64,000 bases of DNA from JAFGRU01 sp016934985 (GTDB taxonomy: Bacteria; Desulfobacterota; Desulfuromonadia; Desulfuromonadales; JAAYDE01): assembly GCA_963665045.2 (NCBI GenBank), contig CAXXJQ010000003.1:434001-498000 (forward strand). Direction: 5' to 3'. Shown one piece after another: positions 40,307 through 49,279 of the stretch (positions are counted from its first letter, which is position 1; each line of letters begins with the position of its first letter). Both the position numbers and the translations under genes were made by a program. The notes under the pieces were generated by a model. It saw nothing but the letters and a program-made list of their open reading frames with translations, was not told the DNA's origin and did not search any database.

Positions 40307-41770
40307 ATGGAAATGATGCCCGTTGTTCCAATGGCTGTTGAAAGTGTCCCCACCCAGACCACTTCCGGAGCTTCCGGTCAGGCCGGTGGTGAAGGGAGTT
40401 TCGAGTCCTGGATGGCAGCGTTTAGCAACATGTGTGATTCCAAGGGTGCTATTTTGCCGAATCTGATATTAAACGGGGCCGGTAGCGGGAAACCTTTTTC
40501 GCCTGAAGAATTAGATCGACTCCTTTCCATGGAGGATTTGGATTCCCTGGCTGGTGGCGATGAATCCATTTACGCGGCAATGCTGGCGTCTCTCTCTTCC
40601 GGGCAAATGACGGGAATAACTTCGGAAAACGCTGAAGCGGCTGTAGATCAATCCGCCTCGCAAGTTGAAGTTGCCGACGTCCCCGAGCTTGCAGCTGGAG
40701 CGGTGTTGACAACCGCCGTTGAGGGGGAAGAAACTGAAGCAGTTATGGAGGCCATGAAGCAGGTGACGCAAGCTAAAAATGATCCTGCGGGTTCATCCGT
40801 GGTCCAAAAATTGGCTGCTAATCCTAATATTCCAGCCGCTATCAACCATGCGCAAGCGTCTGACAAAGCCCTGGAAACGGCTCCCGTATTTGATGAGGCA
40901 CTTCTGGCCGAAGAAGGGTCTGCAACACAAGAAGATTCAGGTGCGGAACTGTTTAAACTTCTCCAAGAGACAATGCCCGGAAAACACTCTGAACATGTTA
41001 AGGAGGCATTGGATAAAGGCTCTCATGCCGTAAAAGAAAACGGCCTCACTCCCCAGACATCTTCGGTTGTTGATGAGCCCGTTGTGAAATTGACTGAAGA
41101 AGTTCAGAGTAGCGCGCTTTCGGATGCCCCCGAAGCCGGTTTTGCCGAAGCGATACAAAATAAAGTCGGCCAACAGGATGCCCAATCTTCGGAAGTCAAT
41201 GTTACCCATGTGTCTTCAGGCCAGGAAGCCGGCGCCAAAATAGAACAGGTGGGTAAGGAATTCGTCAACATCCGGGAAGGTGTTGAATATGTTCGACTTC
41301 CTTCCGGGGAAATGGTTGACAAATATGCCGTTCTGGACCAGGTCATAAATCATGTTTCCCTGCGCAATGCTGCGGAAGGGAAAACTCTTACCATTCGCAT
41401 GCATCCTCAGGAACTTGGTGAACTTAAACTTGACCTGATTCTGGAACATGACAAGGTCAAGGTCAATATTCAGACCCAGACACATATGGTTCAGGATGTT
41501 CTTGAACAGCATCTGCCCAGGCTTCGTGAAGCTTTGGAGGCCCAGGGTGTGAAAGTCGGGGATATGCAGCTCAGTCTCGATTCTCAGCAGCAACAGGGCT
41601 TCGAGTCCTTCCGCCACTTTAACTCCGGCCAGAATTCATCACAGCAACGTTTTCAGTTTGCAGGTCAGGACGGAAATAGCCGTGGCAAGGATGCCAGCGA
41701 TTTTCCTTCACAGGAGCATCTGGCCGAGACTCGAAATGCAGCCCAGAGCGGCTTAAGTCTTAGGATCTAA
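40307..41770 (+). CDS. fliK: Flagellar hook-length control protein FliK
   Basis: 487 residues. The long N-terminal part is acidic, Ala/Glu/Ser-rich and of low complexity, as in molecular-ruler FliK proteins. The C-terminal Flg_hook domain is clear: TLTIRMHPQELGELKLDLIL, HDKVKVNIQTQTHMVQDVLE, LPRLREALEAQGVKVGDMQL. A final Gln/Ser-rich tail follows. It measures hook length and switches export specificity through FlhB. Position between motE and flgD agrees. Confidence 0.9.
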   Translation: MEMMPVVPMAVESVPTQTTSGASGQAGGEGSFESWMAAFSNMCDSKGAILPNLILNGAGSGKPFSPEELDRLLSMEDLDSLAGGDESIYAAMLASLSSGQMTGITSENAEAAVDQSASQVEVADVPELAAGAVLTTAVEGEETEAVMEAMKQVTQAKNDPAGSSVVQKLAANPNIPAAINHAQASDKALETAPVFDEALLAEEGSATQEDSGAELFKLLQETMPGKHSEHVKEALDKGSHAVKENGLTPQTSSVVDEPVVKLTEEVQSSALSDAPEAGFAEAIQNKVGQQDAQSSEVNVTHVSSGQEAGAKIEQVGKEFVNIREGVEYVRLPSGEMVDKYAVLDQVINHVSLRNAAEGKTLTIRMHPQELGELKLDLILEHDKVKVNIQTQTHMVQDVLEQHLPRLREALEAQGVKVGDMQLSLDSQQQQGFESFRHFNSGQNSSQQRFQFAGQDGNSRGKDASDFPSQEHLAETRNAAQSGLSLRI

Positions 41771-41788
41771 ATAGAGGGGAACGCATTC

Positions 41789-42454
41789 ATGGCAACGGTT
41801 TCTTCAGCAACGGCAGCAGCGGCTGGTTCCACAACCAGCACGTCTTCCATCACTGAGAAGGCAATGGGAAAAGAGGATTTTCTGGCCTTGCTGGTTGCCC
41901 AGCTTCAGAATCAGGATCCTCTGAATCCTTCTGATCCTACGGAGTTTACTGCACAGTTGGCGCAGTTCAGCTCTTTAGAGCAGCTTTTTACCATTAACAG
42001 TAATTTGACAGAAATGGTCAATACGCAAACTCAAAATAGTTCCATCTATGCTCTAGAGATGATTGGCCAGAATGCTGTTGTGGCGGGAAACAAATTTGAG
42101 TTCAGCGGTGAAGCCACTGAACTGGGTTTTGAGCTGAAGAATGCGGCTAAAGGAGTCACCCTGTATGTTATGGATCAAAACGGTGTGACAGTAAAAACTT
42201 TTGAGCAAGGCGCGCTTTCGGCCGGCAGTCATTTTGCCGAGTGGGACGGTACCAACGATGCGGGTGAAGCTGTCGAAGCCGGGCAGTACCGTTTGGTAGC
42301 TTCTGCAGACTATGGCAGCGATCAGACGCTGCCAGCCCAAACTTTGGTTGTTTCCGAAGTCAAGGGTGTCGATTTCAACAATGAAACTCCTCAAATTATT
42401 ACCGATCTGGGAAGTTATGATGTCACTGAGGTTAAAAGTGTCCGCAAGATCTAA
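41789..42454 (+). CDS. flgD: Flagellar hook capping protein FlgD
   Basis: 221 residues. The N-terminal signature is GKEDFLALLVAQLQNQDPLN followed by FTAQLAQFSSLEQLFTINSN. The middle part is the FlgD Ig-like/tudor domain (LYVMDQNGVTVKTFEQGALS, FAEWDGTNDAGEAVEAGQYR). It caps the growing hook and is then discarded. It ends 255 bases before flgE. Confidence 0.95.
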   Translation: MATVSSATAAAAGSTTSTSSITEKAMGKEDFLALLVAQLQNQDPLNPSDPTEFTAQLAQFSSLEQLFTINSNLTEMVNTQTQNSSIYALEMIGQNAVVAGNKFEFSGEATELGFELKNAAKGVTLYVMDQNGVTVKTFEQGALSAGSHFAEWDGTNDAGEAVEAGQYRLVASADYGSDQTLPAQTLVVSEVKGVDFNNETPQIITDLGSYDVTEVKSVRKI

Positions 42455-42709
42455 GGCCAAATATCCCGGACAGGCGAAAGAATTTCCCAGCCGAAAAAGA
42501 TTCTTTCATGAGCTTGTGAGCGGATTTCGCAATACCGGAGACATAAAAATGTTGGAAAAAACATGGTTTGATCTTCAACCATCGATCAGCATCTTTTTAA
42601 ACTGAAAAAGTTTAAGAAAAGCAGTTCAATTTAGAATATCTTTCAGAACATAAAAAGCACTCGGCCGAATGGCCGGGGCAAATGGGACTTCCCGCAGAAA
42701 GGATAAATC
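42455..42709. other. Structured intergenic region between flgD and flgE
   Basis: 255 bases without a credible gene. Four inverted repeats occur in a row: GAAAGAAT/ATTCTTTC (42476-42507), ATGGTT/AACCAT (42563-42582), TTAAACT/AGTTTAA (42597-42615) and CGGCC/GGCCG (42662-42675). None has a proper T-run, and I found no sigma-54 or sigma-28 promoter. The last hairpin ends 35 bases before the flgE ATG. Confidence 0.55.
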
Positions 42710-44068
42710 ATGGGACTTTCATCAGCACTTTACAGTGGTGTAAGTGGAATGGCGGCAACCTCCAACGCCATGAATGTTGTCGGTAATAATATCGCCAACA
42801 GCAATACTGTCGGTTATAAAGCAAGCAGAACCGTTTTCGCAGATCTTCTCTCAAACCAGGTTTCCAGTAGCGGCGGCATGACTCAGGTCGGGACCGGGGT
42901 TGGGATGGCCTCCGTTGACAGTATTTTCAGCCAGGGAACCTTTGAAAATACCGAATCAAATACCGACCTGGCAATTGAAGGGGCTGGCTTCTTTATCCTA
43001 GCTGATGGCACGACGGGAACATCTGTTTATTCTCGTGACGGTTCCTTTCACTTCAATGAAATCGGCCAGCTGGTCAATACCGAGGGCTTCAACGTCCAGG
43101 GGTATTATCTGGATGACAATGGCGATCCCACGGGCGACCTGACCAACATTCAGGTCGATACCGACTCCTATTCTCCCGCCAATGCGACAAGCGGCGTAAC
43201 CCTGACCACCAACCTTGACGGTCAATCGCTCGAACTGCCCGGCGGCGCGGCTTTTGATATCGACAATCCGGACGATACATCCAATTATGCCGCTTCGCTT
43301 CAGGTTTTTGATTCCCAGGGGGGAACCCACCTGGTGACCAACTATTTCCGAAAAACTGCCGCCAATGAATGGGAGTATCACACTGTTGTAACCGGTGCCG
43401 ATGTTGGAAGTGCGGATGACTTTGTGGAGGTTGGCACCGGAACCCTGACCTTTGATGTCAATGGTCGTCTGACCCATTTGGGGTTTGATACTGATGGTGA
43501 TGGTACCATCGATACCGCAGACTCCACGGAATACCAGTCCCTTTACCAGGCTGACGGCGTGACTCCCGTCGATCCACAGCCGATTGCTACCACCGATGCT
43601 TTGACTTGGACCAATGGCTCGGCTGCCACACTGACCATCGATTTCGAATTCAACATGACCCAGTATAAAAGCGACTCGGTTGTGGTTTCCCAGGTCCAGG
43701 ATGGTTTCGGGACCGGTAATCTGGTTCAGCTCTCCATTGACGAAGAAGGAAACATTATCGGTAATTATTCCTCCGGCGAGCCTCGCCAGCTGGCCCGTAT
43801 AGCTCTGGCGAAATTCACCAACCCCGGAGGCCTCTGGCAGGAGGGTGGAAACCTTTTTTCCGAAACCAATGCGTCGGGTGTTCCCATCGTCGGGACGGTC
43901 GGTTCCGGGGTCGGGTCGCTGTACACCAACTCCCTCGAGCAGTCGAACGTTGACCTGGCCAAGGAATTTGTCAGCATGATCACTATACAGAGGGCTTATC
44001 AGGCTAACTCCCGTATTATTACTACGACGGATGAGATGATGAACGAGATGATCAATTTGAAGCGCTGA
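42710..44068 (+). CDS. flgE: Flagellar hook protein FlgE
   Basis: 452 residues. The N-terminus (SALYSGVSGMAATSNAMNVV, GNNIANSNTVGYKASRTVF) and C-terminus (NVDLAKEFVSMITIQRAYQA, NSRIITTTDEMMNEMINLKR) are the D0 helices of hook and rod proteins. The surface domains between are Asp/Thr/Gly-rich and include an Asp-rich loop (DTDGDGTIDTADSTEY) like a calcium-binding turn. It polymerises into the hook. A strong terminator follows the stop, so this ends the first flagellar transcription unit. Confidence 0.96.
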   Translation: MGLSSALYSGVSGMAATSNAMNVVGNNIANSNTVGYKASRTVFADLLSNQVSSSGGMTQVGTGVGMASVDSIFSQGTFENTESNTDLAIEGAGFFILADGTTGTSVYSRDGSFHFNEIGQLVNTEGFNVQGYYLDDNGDPTGDLTNIQVDTDSYSPANATSGVTLTTNLDGQSLELPGGAAFDIDNPDDTSNYAASLQVFDSQGGTHLVTNYFRKTAANEWEYHTVVTGADVGSADDFVEVGTGTLTFDVNGRLTHLGFDTDGDGTIDTADSTEYQSLYQADGVTPVDPQPIATTDALTWTNGSAATLTIDFEFNMTQYKSDSVVVSQVQDGFGTGNLVQLSIDEEGNIIGNYSSGEPRQLARIALAKFTNPGGLWQEGGNLFSETNASGVPIVGTVGSGVGSLYTNSLEQSNVDLAKEFVSMITIQRAYQANSRIITTTDEMMNEMINLKR

Positions 44069-44100
44069 TCCCGGCTAAGTCAATTTTATGACTTTTAAGA

Positions 44101-44127
44101 GGGGCCTTTTGTAAAGGCCCCTTTTTT
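44101..44127 (+). terminator. Rho-independent terminator after flgE
   Basis: Perfect nine-pair stem GGGGCCTTT (44101-44109) and AAAGGCCCC (44113-44121), three-base loop, then six T. It closes the unit that runs from 30710 to flgE. Confidence 0.92.
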
Positions 44128-44232
44128 CGTTTTTTTGAAGATTTGATACTAAAATTTTGATTTTCCTCTCTTTTTCCCCTTTTGCCTATTCTGACAACCC
44201 TTCTTATTGCCGACCAATTCAGCCCTGAAGGG

Positions 44233-44248
44233 TGGCATGTTAATTGCC
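44233..44248 (+). promoter_or_regulatory. Candidate sigma-54 promoter of the motA operon
   Basis: TGGCATGTTAATTGCC, with GG and GC ten bases apart and a perfect TTGC -12 element. It lies 67 bases before the motA ATG and after the flgE terminator. Confidence 0.72.
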
Positions 44249-44314
44249 ATTGATAGGGCCGTCTGACTTTGTCTGGTTGGATCATAATCCGCTTCTGGAG
44301 GCCTGGAAAAACAT

Positions 44315-45079
44315 ATGGATTTAATGACGATAGTAGGTTTGGTGGCTGCTTTCGGATTGATGCTCATGGCAATCGGCCAGGGCGGAGGCATCACCATTTT
44401 TATCAATATTCCCTCATTGATTATTGTTGTCGGCGGAACTTTGGGCACGACCCTGGTGCATTTCCCCCTAAGGGAAATAAAAAAAACCATGTCGGTTATA
44501 CAAAAGGCTTTTAAAAACTATTCGGCCAATCCCACCGGCCGAATCTCACAACTGGTGGATTTTGCCGGGCGGGCGCGCAAAGAGGGGATTTTGTCCCTTC
44601 AGACGGTTATGGGAGATATCAAAGATCCTTTCTTCATTAAAGGGATCCAGATGGCAGTTGACGGGTTTGAGCCTGAGGCGCTCAAGGAAATGCTGGAACG
44701 GGAAATTGAATACCTTGAAGAGCGCCACAACAAAGGGGCGGAAATGCTGAACGCCATGGGTACTTATGCGCCTGCCATGGGTATGATTGGGACCTTGATC
44801 GGTTTGGTGCAAATGCTCCAGACCCTGGAAGATCCCTCGACCATCGGGCCAGCCATGGCCGTGGCCCTGCTGACAACCTTTTATGGTGCGGTCATGGCCA
44901 ATGTCATGTTTATTCCCATGGCCGGGAAACTGAAGGTCCACTCCCAATCCGAGATTCTTGACAAAAGTCTCGTGGTTGAAGGACTCAGGCTGATTTTGGA
45001 AGGCGAAAATCCCCGCATTATCGAATCAAAGCTGCATGCCTTTGTGTCGCCGAAACTGCGGAAGAGCAATTTTAAATGA
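44315..45079 (+). CDS. motA: Flagellar motor stator protein MotA
   Basis: 254 residues with four membrane helices (about 5-22, 29-50, 150-170, 182-204). Conserved features are the cytoplasmic loop with FEPEALKEMLEREIEYLEER and the third-helix region YAPAMGMIGTLIGLVQMLQ, and the MANVMFIPMAGKL segment in the fourth helix. It forms the proton (or sodium) channel with MotB and pushes FliG. It opens a second transcription unit. Confidence 0.95.
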   Translation: MDLMTIVGLVAAFGLMLMAIGQGGGITIFINIPSLIIVVGGTLGTTLVHFPLREIKKTMSVIQKAFKNYSANPTGRISQLVDFAGRARKEGILSLQTVMGDIKDPFFIKGIQMAVDGFEPEALKEMLEREIEYLEERHNKGAEMLNAMGTYAPAMGMIGTLIGLVQMLQTLEDPSTIGPAMAVALLTTFYGAVMANVMFIPMAGKLKVHSQSEILDKSLVVEGLRLILEGENPRIIESKLHAFVSPKLRKSNFK

Positions 45080-45104
45080 TTATTAAAAAACGGGTACAGG
45101 CGTT

Positions 45105-45848
45105 TTGAAAAAGAAGAAGAATCAGGGTAGTGGTGGCGGCGCACCGGCCTGGATGGTGACCTATAGCGATATGGTGACATTGCTGTTGACTTTTTTCGTG
45201 CTGTTGCTGTCCATGGCCCGTTTGGATAAAGTTTTGTTCCGGGATGCGGCAGGATCGCTCAGGGGTGCTTTCGGGGTGATGAACAGCGCTCAGAACAATG
45301 AGGTGGCACTCCCCAAAATCGTCGAGTTCAGTCCCATTGACGATGATTATGTGGCCCGGGTTTACAAAAGGGTTCAGACTCACATGAAGCGCCTCAAACT
45401 TGATCGGGACATTGAACTTGTCAAAGACCGGGGCGCTGTAGTTTTAAGGGTCAAGGATTCAATTCTATTCGATTCCGGTTCGGTCGCCCTCAAACCCGAG
45501 GCGGACCCGGTCTTGCGAAAAATTTCAGAATTGGTCAAACCGCTACCATTTGGTTTGAGGATAGAGGGACATACAGATAACGTAGCTCCAACGAGGGGCA
45601 ATTTAACCAATTGGGATATTTCCATGATGCGGGCAGTCAATGTGCTCAAGTTTTTTATCAGGGAAGATATTTTTCCGCTTCAGAGAATGTCTGCTGTTGG
45701 ATATGGAGCGCAAAAGCCCATTGTATCCAATAACGATGAGAAAGGGCGGGCATTGAACCGCCGTGTTGAGTTTGTCATGGAAAGCCTCAGTGAATATCGA
45801 AGCGAGTTGCCGTATCTGATCGATGCAAACGAGCAAGCGCCATTTTAG
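45105..45848 (+). CDS. motB: Flagellar motor stator protein MotB
   Basis: 247 residues. The start appears to be TTG at 45105; an ATG at 45076 overlapping the motA stop is in another frame and ends after ten codons. The short basic N-terminus, single membrane helix with the ion-binding Asp (YSDMVTLLLTFFVLLLSMA, D22), plug region and C-terminal OmpA-like domain (ILFDSGSVALKPEADPVL, LRIEGHTDNVAPTRGN, SAVGYGAQKPIVSNN, NRRVEFVME) are all present. It anchors the stator to peptidoglycan. Confidence 0.93.
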   Translation: MKKKKNQGSGGGAPAWMVTYSDMVTLLLTFFVLLLSMARLDKVLFRDAAGSLRGAFGVMNSAQNNEVALPKIVEFSPIDDDYVARVYKRVQTHMKRLKLDRDIELVKDRGAVVLRVKDSILFDSGSVALKPEADPVLRKISELVKPLPFGLRIEGHTDNVAPTRGNLTNWDISMMRAVNVLKFFIREDIFPLQRMSAVGYGAQKPIVSNNDEKGRALNRRVEFVMESLSEYRSELPYLIDANEQAPF

Positions 45849-45868
45849 CATAAAGGAGAAGGTGAAAT

Positions 45869-46390
45869 ATGGCTGAAGGACAAAAAGACTCTGAAGGGAA
45901 AAAATCCTCCGGACTGATCAAATATCTGCTTTTCGGGTTAATCGGTTTGGTTCTTCTGGTAGGAGTCGGCGCAGCCGGGTTCTTTCTCAGCTCCAGCAAT
46001 ATCTTTGGCAAGAAGGATGAACCTCAGGCTGCCGCCCCTGGTCAGGGAGGGCAGGGGGGGCAGGAGAGCGCGGTTGCTGGTTTACAGATTGGCCCCATGC
46101 TCGATATCGACTCTTTTATCGTCAATATTCTGGATGAAGAAGGAACCCACTATCTCAAGGCGGCTGTAACTCTTGAGGTGGATACCCCTTTTACTTTGGA
46201 TGAGATAAATAAACGCATGCCCCAGATACGCGATGCCATCCTCCTTCAGGTAGGGAACAAGACTTTCAGGGAGTTAGCGGATTTGGAAGGTAAACTGCAG
46301 TTGCGGGCCGAACTGATCAGCCGTTTGAATGAAATTCTGGAAACGGGCGAGATCAAAAAAATCTACTTTACTGATTTTGTCGTGCAATAA
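45869..46390 (+). CDS. fliL: Flagellar basal body-associated protein FliL
   Basis: 173 residues. One membrane helix near the N-terminus (YLLFGLIGLVLLVGVGAAGF), a Gly/Gln-rich linker, then the conserved domain (IGPMLDIDSFIVNILDEEG, YLKAAVTLEVDTPFTLDEI, RDAILLQVGNKTFRELADLE, LNEILETGEIKKIYFTDFVV). It surrounds the stator and supports torque. A strong AAAGGAGAAGG ribosome site lies upstream. Confidence 0.93.
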   Translation: MAEGQKDSEGKKSSGLIKYLLFGLIGLVLLVGVGAAGFFLSSSNIFGKKDEPQAAAPGQGGQGGQESAVAGLQIGPMLDIDSFIVNILDEEGTHYLKAAVTLEVDTPFTLDEINKRMPQIRDAILLQVGNKTFRELADLEGKLQLRAELISRLNEILETGEIKKIYFTDFVVQ

Positions 46391-46401
46391 AAGGATTTTG
46401 C

Positions 46402-47394
46402 GTGGAGCGCATTCTTTCCAAAGAAGAGATTTCCGAACTTCTAAATTCGATTCGAGATGGGCAGATCCCTCTGGAGGAGGACCTGGAGGAAAACGGGCCG
46501 CAGGAAAAAGCGGTTCAGTTTGATCTGTTCCAAAGCAAGGCCAAGTCTTTTGAACTGGGAATTTTCGACCTTATTCTGGACAGTTTTGCCAGGAATTTTT
46601 CAATTTCCCTGACTAATCGCCTGCAGCGTTCCGTAATGGTCAAGAGAACTTCCATCGAAACCACCTTGTTCAGGACCGTTCTGGATCAGATTTCGTCCAC
46701 TAATGCCGTAGGCCTCATCTCGATGACCCCGCTTCGTTGGGGCGGGCTGATTACCTTGGATGACAAGGTTGCCTTCCCCGCAGTCGAGATACTGTTGGGA
46801 GCAAATGATGTTCATCGTATTTTGATTCCCAATCGGGCTCTCACCATCATTGAGACGAACATTCTGACGTCAATTTTCAATGACGCCTGTGCGGATTTGA
46901 ATAAGGCTTTTCTGCCTGTCGAGAAGTTATCCGGGACGTTGCTGAAAATGGAGAACAACCCCCGTTTGATTAACTTCGTAGCTCCGGATGCACAGATCGT
47001 CAAAGCTCATTTTCGTATTCAGTTGAATAATTTTACCGGCAGAATGAATCTCATGATCCCGCTGCTTTCCCTGGAGCCTTTGAAAGAAAAGTTCCGGGCC
47101 AAAACTCCCGACGAGTCCCAGGCTGAAACCTGGCGGAATCATATGACCACAGAGTTGATGAATGCCGAAGTCTCCATGGAAGCGCAGCTGGGGAAAATTA
47201 CTTTTACCCTGAGGGATATCTTGAATTTTCAGGTCGGGGACATAATTGAAATGCGCGCTTTTAAAAATGAACAATTACGGGTTCTGGTTGAGGGAAAACC
47301 AAAATACCTGGGTGTTGCGGGAGTACGCAACGGCAAAAAAGCTATCCGTTTAACTGGGAAATACAGGAAGGAAACCGACGATGGAAGAAGATAA
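46402..47394 (+). CDS. fliM: Flagellar motor switch protein FliM
   Basis: 330 residues with GTG start (AAGGA six bases upstream). The first residues MERILSKEEISELLNSIRDG form the conserved CheY-P binding helix, though shifted in sequence from enteric FliM. The middle domain (RNFSISLTNRLQRSVMVKRT) is CheC-like and the C-terminal part is SpoA-like (NAEVSMEAQLGKITFTLRDI, DIIEMRAF). It receives the CheY signal and switches FliG. It overlaps fliN by 14 bases. Confidence 0.95.
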   Translation: MERILSKEEISELLNSIRDGQIPLEEDLEENGPQEKAVQFDLFQSKAKSFELGIFDLILDSFARNFSISLTNRLQRSVMVKRTSIETTLFRTVLDQISSTNAVGLISMTPLRWGGLITLDDKVAFPAVEILLGANDVHRILIPNRALTIIETNILTSIFNDACADLNKAFLPVEKLSGTLLKMENNPRLINFVAPDAQIVKAHFRIQLNNFTGRMNLMIPLLSLEPLKEKFRAKTPDESQAETWRNHMTTELMNAEVSMEAQLGKITFTLRDILNFQVGDIIEMRAFKNEQLRVLVEGKPKYLGVAGVRNGKKAIRLTGKYRKETDDGRR

Positions 47395-47737
47395 GGTTAA
47401 TGAAAATGTAAATGAGGCGGTGGCACAGGACCTTGCCCCTGAAAAAAATGGGGGAAAAGAATCTGCCGCTCCTCAGCGCAGCATAGATTTCCTTCTCGAT
47501 GTTCCTCTGGAGATATCCGTTGAAGTCGGAAGGACCCGCATCCTGGTCAAGGATCTGCTCCAGATGCAGGATGGCTATGTTGTCGAGTTGGATAAGGCTG
47601 CTGGCAAACCCCTTGATCTTTACGTCAATTCCAAACTTATCGCCAAGGGTGAGCCGGTGCTGGTCAACGACAAGTTCGGGCTGCGTCTGACGGATGTTAT
47701 CAGCCCTGCGGAAAGAATCGAAAAACTTGAAGAATAA
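47381..47737 (+). CDS. fliN: Flagellar motor switch protein FliN
   Basis: 118 residues: an acidic N-terminal tail of about 40 residues and one SpoA domain (FLLDVPLEISVEVGRTRILV, LLQMQDGYVVELDKAAGKPL, AKGEPVLVNDKFGLRLTDVI). It completes the C ring with FliM and helps dock the export ATPase. There is no CheC-like N-terminal domain, so this is FliN rather than FliY. Confidence 0.95.
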   Translation: MEEDKVNENVNEAVAQDLAPEKNGGKESAAPQRSIDFLLDVPLEISVEVGRTRILVKDLLQMQDGYVVELDKAAGKPLDLYVNSKLIAKGEPVLVNDKFGLRLTDVISPAERIEKLEE

Positions 47738-48224
47738 AAGTTCTTTAAAAGGCATTTTAAGTCCTGGTGGTGGCCTGCGTATTTTCTTCGCGGCAACGGC
47801 ATATGGCTCGACAAAAGGTAAATGGTCTTTATGCGTCTTGCGTCTTTTGCTTTTCCAGCTGTTGGTCCCCAGCCTGGCTATAGCGGCTCCTGCAACGGAG
47901 ACACCGGATTCGGTGTTCCCCATGGCCGGTCTGCGCCTGGTTATCGCCCTGGGGTTGGTGCTGGGGATTTTCTTGCTCTTTTATGCTCTTAGCCGCAAAG
48001 GGTTCAAATTGATGCCCGGCGGTGGTAAGTCCGGAATTATCAAGGTCGTGGAGATGCGTTCTCTGGGGCCGAAAAAGGCTCTCTGCCTGGTGGAGGTGCG
48101 AGGGGAAGAACTGCTTCTGGGCGTTGGGGGTGATCGAGTGGAACTGATATCGAAAATGGGGCCGGCCATTAAGAAAACATCTTTTGAGGATGAAGTGAAG
48201 GCCCAGCTTGAGGAATTGAAATGA
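47694..48224 (+). CDS. fliO: Flagellar biosynthesis protein FliO (start uncertain)
   Basis: Up to 176 residues. The conserved part is a membrane helix (LRLVIALGLVLGIFLLFYAL) followed by IIKVVEMRSLGPKKALCLVE and GEELLLGVGGDRVELISKM, typical of FliO. An additional hydrophobic segment (LCVLRLLLFQLLVPSLAIAA) looks like a signal peptide. The ATG at 47694 overlaps fliN by 44 bases and has no good ribosome site; no other in-frame ATG precedes the signal-like segment, so the true start may be an alternative codon. FliO helps assemble the FliP ring. It overlaps fliP by four bases. Confidence 0.82.
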   Translation: MLSALRKESKNLKNKSSLKGILSPGGGLRIFFAATAYGSTKGKWSLCVLRLLLFQLLVPSLAIAAPATETPDSVFPMAGLRLVIALGLVLGIFLLFYALSRKGFKLMPGGGKSGIIKVVEMRSLGPKKALCLVEVRGEELLLGVGGDRVELISKMGPAIKKTSFEDEVKAQLEELK

Positions 48225-48964
48225 AAAAATGGGGGTTTTTCATTCTGCTGTTTTTGCTCCTCTGCCTTCCTGTGGTGGTATGGGCCGAACCCTTTCCCAC
48301 CCTGACTCTGGGCTTCGGTGGAGCCCAGGAGGGAGGGCAAGCTTCGACCGTGGTCCAGATTTTGATAATGCTGACGGTCCTTTCCGTTGCTCCGGCCATC
48401 CTCCTGATGACAACGGCTTTTATCCGTATCGTTATTGTCCTCTCATTTGTTCGCCATGCCATGGGCACGCAACAGATGCCCCCCAACCAGGTCATTGTCG
48501 GGCTCGCTCTTTTTCTGACTTTTTTCATCATGGCTCCGGTCTGGACTCAGGTTAATGACAAAGCGATCCAGCCTTTTATCAACGATAAGATAAGCCAGGG
48601 GGAAGCTTTAAAAAGCGCTGTAGCTCCGGTCAGAGAATTTATGTTTTCCCAGACACGGGAGGAGGACCTTGCTCTTTTCATGGAAATTACCGGTAAACCT
48701 GAGCCGGAAAAACCGGAGGACATTTCGACCATGACACTGATACCATCGTTCATGATCTCCGAACTCACGCGGGCTTTTCAGATCGGTTTTATGATCTTCA
48801 TCCCATTTTTGGTGATCGACATGGTCGTGGCTTCGGTTCTTATGTCCATGGGGATGATGATGCTTCCACCGGTCATTATCTCCCTTCCGTTCAAGCTGTT
48901 GCTCTTTGTTCTCGTCGATGGGTGGACCCTGGTTATCGGATCGCTGGTGCGCAGTTTTATTTAA
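48221..48964 (+). CDS. fliP: Flagellar export gate protein FliP
   Basis: 247 residues. A signal peptide (ending WAEP) and four membrane helices with the conserved TAFIRIVIVLSFVRHAMGTQ, PPNQVIVGLALFLTFFIMAP and FIPFLVIDMVVASVLMSMG segments. FliP forms the core of the export channel with FliQ and FliR. ATGA overlap with fliO. Confidence 0.97.
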   Translation: MKKWGFFILLFLLLCLPVVVWAEPFPTLTLGFGGAQEGGQASTVVQILIMLTVLSVAPAILLMTTAFIRIVIVLSFVRHAMGTQQMPPNQVIVGLALFLTFFIMAPVWTQVNDKAIQPFINDKISQGEALKSAVAPVREFMFSQTREEDLALFMEITGKPEPEKPEDISTMTLIPSFMISELTRAFQIGFMIFIPFLVIDMVVASVLMSMGMMMLPPVIISLPFKLLLFVLVDGWTLVIGSLVRSFI

Positions 48965-49001
48965 ATAAACCTTATGCGGGCTCTGGCCCGGGGATCTGAA
49001 G

Positions 49002-49271
49002 ATGAGCCCTGAATTTGTTGTCGACCTCGGACGAAAAGCCATTGAAACCATCCTCCTTGTTTCCGCGCCTATGCTGGTTGCGGCCCTGGTCATCGGTCTA
49101 ATAATCAGCCTGTTTCAGGCCGCCACCCAGATCAATGAACAGACCATGACATTTGTCCCCAAAATCGTTGGGGTTCTGGTCTCCCTGCTGCTTTTCGGGC
49201 CCTGGATCATCAAGGTTATCCTGGCATTCACCCGGGGGATTTTTGAAGGTATCCCCCTCATCGGGCCCTGA
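49002..49271 (+). CDS. fliQ: Flagellar export gate protein FliQ
   Basis: 89 residues, two membrane helices. Conserved features are VSAPMLVAALVIGLIISLFQ, AATQINEQTMTFVPKIVGVL and the GPWI segment. It surrounds the FliP-FliR core. Normal length and position. Confidence 0.96.
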   Translation: MSPEFVVDLGRKAIETILLVSAPMLVAALVIGLIISLFQAATQINEQTMTFVPKIVGVLVSLLLFGPWIIKVILAFTRGIFEGIPLIGP

Positions 49272-49279
49272 GTTCGACA

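Noticed and set aside
42312..42605. 97-residue frame at the flgD end and in the flgD-flgE gap
   Set aside because: Starts deep inside flgD in another frame, lacks a ribosome site and shows no resemblance to known flagellar small proteins.
42601..42709. Cyclic di-GMP (GEMM) riboswitch before flgE
   Set aside because: The GGGGCAAATGGGA stretch is suggestive, but the flanking helices and second conserved loop are missing.
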